DNA of 5,409 nt from Acidobacteriota bacterium. Its GTDB lineage: Bacteria > Acidobacteriota > Vicinamibacteria > Vicinamibacterales > UBA8438. A program made the position numbers and the translations under genes. The notes below the pieces were generated by a model. It saw nothing but the letters and a program-made list of their open reading frames with translations, did not search any database and was not told where the DNA came from. The stretch's first letter is position 1, and every line of letters begins with the position of its first letter. The stretch is from NCBI GenBank assembly GCA_011523485.1, contig WTGR01000232.1, forward strand, positions 1 to 5,409. The letters run 5' to 3'. Of this stretch, positions 3,368 to 5,409 are shown one piece after another.

Positions 3368-5409
3368 GTGAGCGTGAAACCCGTCTCGCGGCGGGCGTTT
3401 CTCAAGTCGAGCGCGGCCGTCACGGCGGCGACGACACTCCCTGCCCCGCGCGTGCCGGTCGGGGCCCAGGGCGGCCTCGCCGATTCGGCGCCTCGGACCA
3501 CCATCACGCTCACCGTCAACGGTGCGCGGCGCACCGTCGAGGTCGAGGATCGGTGGACGCTCGCCGAGCTGCTGCGCGACCACCTCGACCTGACCGGAAC
3601 CAAGATCGGGTGCGACCGCGGCGAGTGCGGCGCGTGCACCGTGCATCTCGACGGCGACCCGATCTACTCCTGCAGCCAACTCGCCGTCTGGGCCGACGGC
3701 CGCGCCGTCACCACGGTAGAGGGCCTCGCCGACGGCGATCGCCTCGATCCGCTTCAGGCGGCGTTCGTCGCCGGCGACGGCCCGCAGTGCGGATTCTGCA
3801 CGTCGGGCCAGTTGATGGCGGCCAGGGCGGTCGTCTCGGCCACGCCGGACCCCACCCCGGATGACGTGCGGCAGGGAATGGCCGGCAACATCTGCCGTTG
3901 CTCGAACTACAACCGCTACGTGGCCGCCGTCCTCGGCCGGACGCCCGAGCGGGCGACGGTCCGGGACCCGCTGAGCGTGGTGGGCCAGGGCCACCCCCGG
4001 ATCGACGCAGTCGAGCGGGTCACCGGCGCGGCGCGCTACACCGGCGACGTCAAGCTCCCCGGGATGGCCTACGCGCGGGTGCTCCGAAGCCCGCACCCCC
4101 ATGCCCGCGTCACGCGGATCGACACCCGTCGGGCCCGGGAGATGCCGGGCGTCCACGCGGTGTTGACCCGGGAGAACTGCGACACCGTCTGGCGGTCCGG
4201 CGATCAGCAGAACCCGCGCTACCTGTTCAACAACCCGGTCCGGTTCGTCGGGGATCCGGTCGCGGCCGTGGCCGCCGTCGACCGTCACGCCGCCGAGGCG
4301 GCGCTCCGGGCGATCGAGGTCGACTACGAGCCGCTCGACTTCGTCCTCGATTCGGAAGAAGCCCTCCAGCCGGGAGCGGTCGAGATCCAGCCGGGAGGAA
4401 ACCTCTCCCGCCGCCGCGACGGCCAGGCGTTGCCCGACACCTACCAGCGCGGCGACGTCGACGCCGGCCTGGCCGCGGCGGACGTCGTGGTCGAAGAGAC
4501 CTACGTTTCCAAGCACCACGGCAACGCGCAGATGGAGCCGCGCTCGGCCGTGGCGCGATGGGAGGGCGACGAGCTGACGCTCTGGACGCCGACGCAGGGC
4601 ATCTCGAACTGCCGGCGGGACATGGCGCGCGATCTCGATCTGCCTCCCGAGCAGGTGCGGGTGGTCTGCGAGTACATGGGCGGCGGGTTCGGCAACAAGA
4701 ACCAGTGCCAGGACGCCGACCTCATCGCCGCGCTCCTCGCGCGGGAGACGGGGCGCCCGGTCAAGCTGGAGCTGACGCGGAAGGAGGACTTTCTCGGGGT
4801 CCACGGCCGCTGGCCCACGGTGCAGCACTACCGGGTGGGGGCGAGCCGCGACGGAACGCTGCAGGCCATTCGGCTCCGCGGCTTCAGCGGGATGGGCCCG
4901 CACCGCAAGAGCGGCGGGGGCATCGCCGGCATCGAGCTGTTCCGCTGCCCCAACGTGCGCCGCGAGGTTTCGCCCGCCTACACCAACATGACCGTGGCGG
5001 CGAACTTCCGCGGCCCGTCCTATCCCCAGGGCGTCTGGGGCATCGAATCGGTCATGGACCAGGTGGCCCACGAGTTGGCGATGGACCCCGTCGACTTTCA
5101 CCTCCGGAACCTGACCCGCGCCTTCAACGACGAGACGCCCTACACGAGCTGGGCGCTTCGCGAATGCGTCACCGAGGGGGCCGACCGGTTCGGCTGGGCG
5201 GCGCGATGGCGGCGGGCCGGGACGCAAACCGGTCCACTGCGACGGGGCGTGGGAATGGCGATCGGCATGTTCGCCGCCCGCCTCGGGCGCAGCAGCGCGG
5301 TGCTGCGGCTGGAGCGCGGGCGCCTGTTCCTGCATGTCGGCGTGACCGACATCGGCACCGCGGCCAAGACGGCCATGGCGCAGTTGGCGGCCGAGGCGAT
5401 GGGGATGGA
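3368..5409 (+). CDS. Tat-exported, fused [2Fe-2S]/molybdopterin oxidoreductase, xanthine dehydrogenase family (partial, C-terminus missing)
   Basis: The frame is open for 680 codons from GTG 3368 to the edge. It starts with a twin-arginine signal (S-R-R-A-F-L-K at 7-13, then an Ala-rich stretch and A-Q-G near 33-35). A plant-type [2Fe-2S] domain follows (C82, C87, C90, C102), then the all-helical [2Fe-2S] domain (C141-G-F-C144, then C176-R-C178). Without any FAD domain the chain continues into the molybdopterin subunit: a hammerhead region from about 204 (V-V-G-Q-G), W-T-P-T-Q-G (406-411), G-G-G-F-G-N-K (438-444), F-R-G-P (547-550), E-S-V-M-D-Q (560-565) and T-D-I-G-T (660-664). Most relatives carry the iron-sulfur and molybdenum parts on separate chains. 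The family oxidises aldehydes, N-heterocycles or purines by hydroxylation; the substrate here is unknown. The catalytic Glu and roughly the last quarter lie beyond the window. The start may be GTG 3374 instead of 3368; neither has a clear ribosome binding site. Confidence 0.9.
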   Translation, partial: MSVKPVSRRAFLKSSAAVTAATTLPAPRVPVGAQGGLADSAPRTTITLTVNGARRTVEVEDRWTLAELLRDHLDLTGTKIGCDRGECGACTVHLDGDPIYSCSQLAVWADGRAVTTVEGLADGDRLDPLQAAFVAGDGPQCGFCTSGQLMAARAVVSATPDPTPDDVRQGMAGNICRCSNYNRYVAAVLGRTPERATVRDPLSVVGQGHPRIDAVERVTGAARYTGDVKLPGMAYARVLRSPHPHARVTRIDTRRAREMPGVHAVLTRENCDTVWRSGDQQNPRYLFNNPVRFVGDPVAAVAAVDRHAAEAALRAIEVDYEPLDFVLDSEEALQPGAVEIQPGGNLSRRRDGQALPDTYQRGDVDAGLAAADVVVEETYVSKHHGNAQMEPRSAVARWEGDELTLWTPTQGISNCRRDMARDLDLPPEQVRVVCEYMGGGFGNKNQCQDADLIAALLARETGRPVKLELTRKEDFLGVHGRWPTVQHYRVGASRDGTLQAIRLRGFSGMGPHRKSGGGIAGIELFRCPNVRREVSPAYTNMTVAANFRGPSYPQGVWGIESVMDQVAHELAMDPVDFHLRNLTRAFNDETPYTSWALRECVTEGADRFGWAARWRRAGTQTGPLRRGVGMAIGMFAARLGRSSAVLRLERGRLFLHVGVTDIGTAAKTAMAQLAAEAMGM

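Noticed and set aside
2564..5335. A 923-codon open frame on the minus strand
   Set aside because: It lies antisense to the oxidoreductase, whose plus-strand frame has every family motif, and it also overlaps the secreted-protein gene in another frame. Its translation is Arg/Pro/Gly-rich without any domain. It is a by-product of high GC content.

Overview
The window is GC-rich DNA with dense reading frames. Two secreted or exported proteins belong to families that I associate with Acidobacteriota (Vicinamibacteria-like) and similar soil or sediment bacteria. These are the 'PDLQGVW ... CHEGN' secreted protein and a one-chain, Tat-exported 2Fe-2S/molybdopterin oxidoreductase. The taxonomic assignment is inference from protein style and base composition; there is no rRNA or other marker here.

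Layout from left to right. Positions 1-76 hold the first 25 codons of a probable minus-strand gene that leaves the window, preceded by a good ribosome binding site. Positions 77-654 contain no convincing gene but are rich in structure: a near-palindrome (94-111), three Fur-box-like 15-mers (141-155, 173-187, 215-229), two tandem 42-bp repeats (159-242), a possible plus-strand -10 box (238-243), and three strong inverted repeats (249-271, 315-366, 431-450). The right arm of the 315-366 hairpin can alternatively pair with the ribosome binding site of the next gene. Positions 655-2121 (+) encode a lipoprotein with an N-terminal domain of unknown role and a complete metallo-beta-lactamase-fold active site. 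Positions 2122-2250 are a convergent intergenic gap with a strong hairpin. Positions 2251-3267 (-) encode a secreted protein of unknown function. A 100-bp divergent gap follows. From 3368 (+) to the right edge runs the N-terminal 680 residues of a fused [2Fe-2S]/molybdopterin oxidoreductase with a Tat signal and no FAD domain in between. Its stop codon lies outside the window.

How the parts fit. All three substantial products carry export signals (lipoprotein, Sec, Tat), so the region looks like envelope or periplasmic chemistry. They are not one operon, because the gene directions are +, -, +. The most interesting part is the non-coding block 77-654. There I infer a metal-responsive (Fur-like) promoter followed by a long structured 5' leader that may control translation of the lipoprotein hydrolase through mutually exclusive base pairing. 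This model rests on visible sequence complementarity and is untested.
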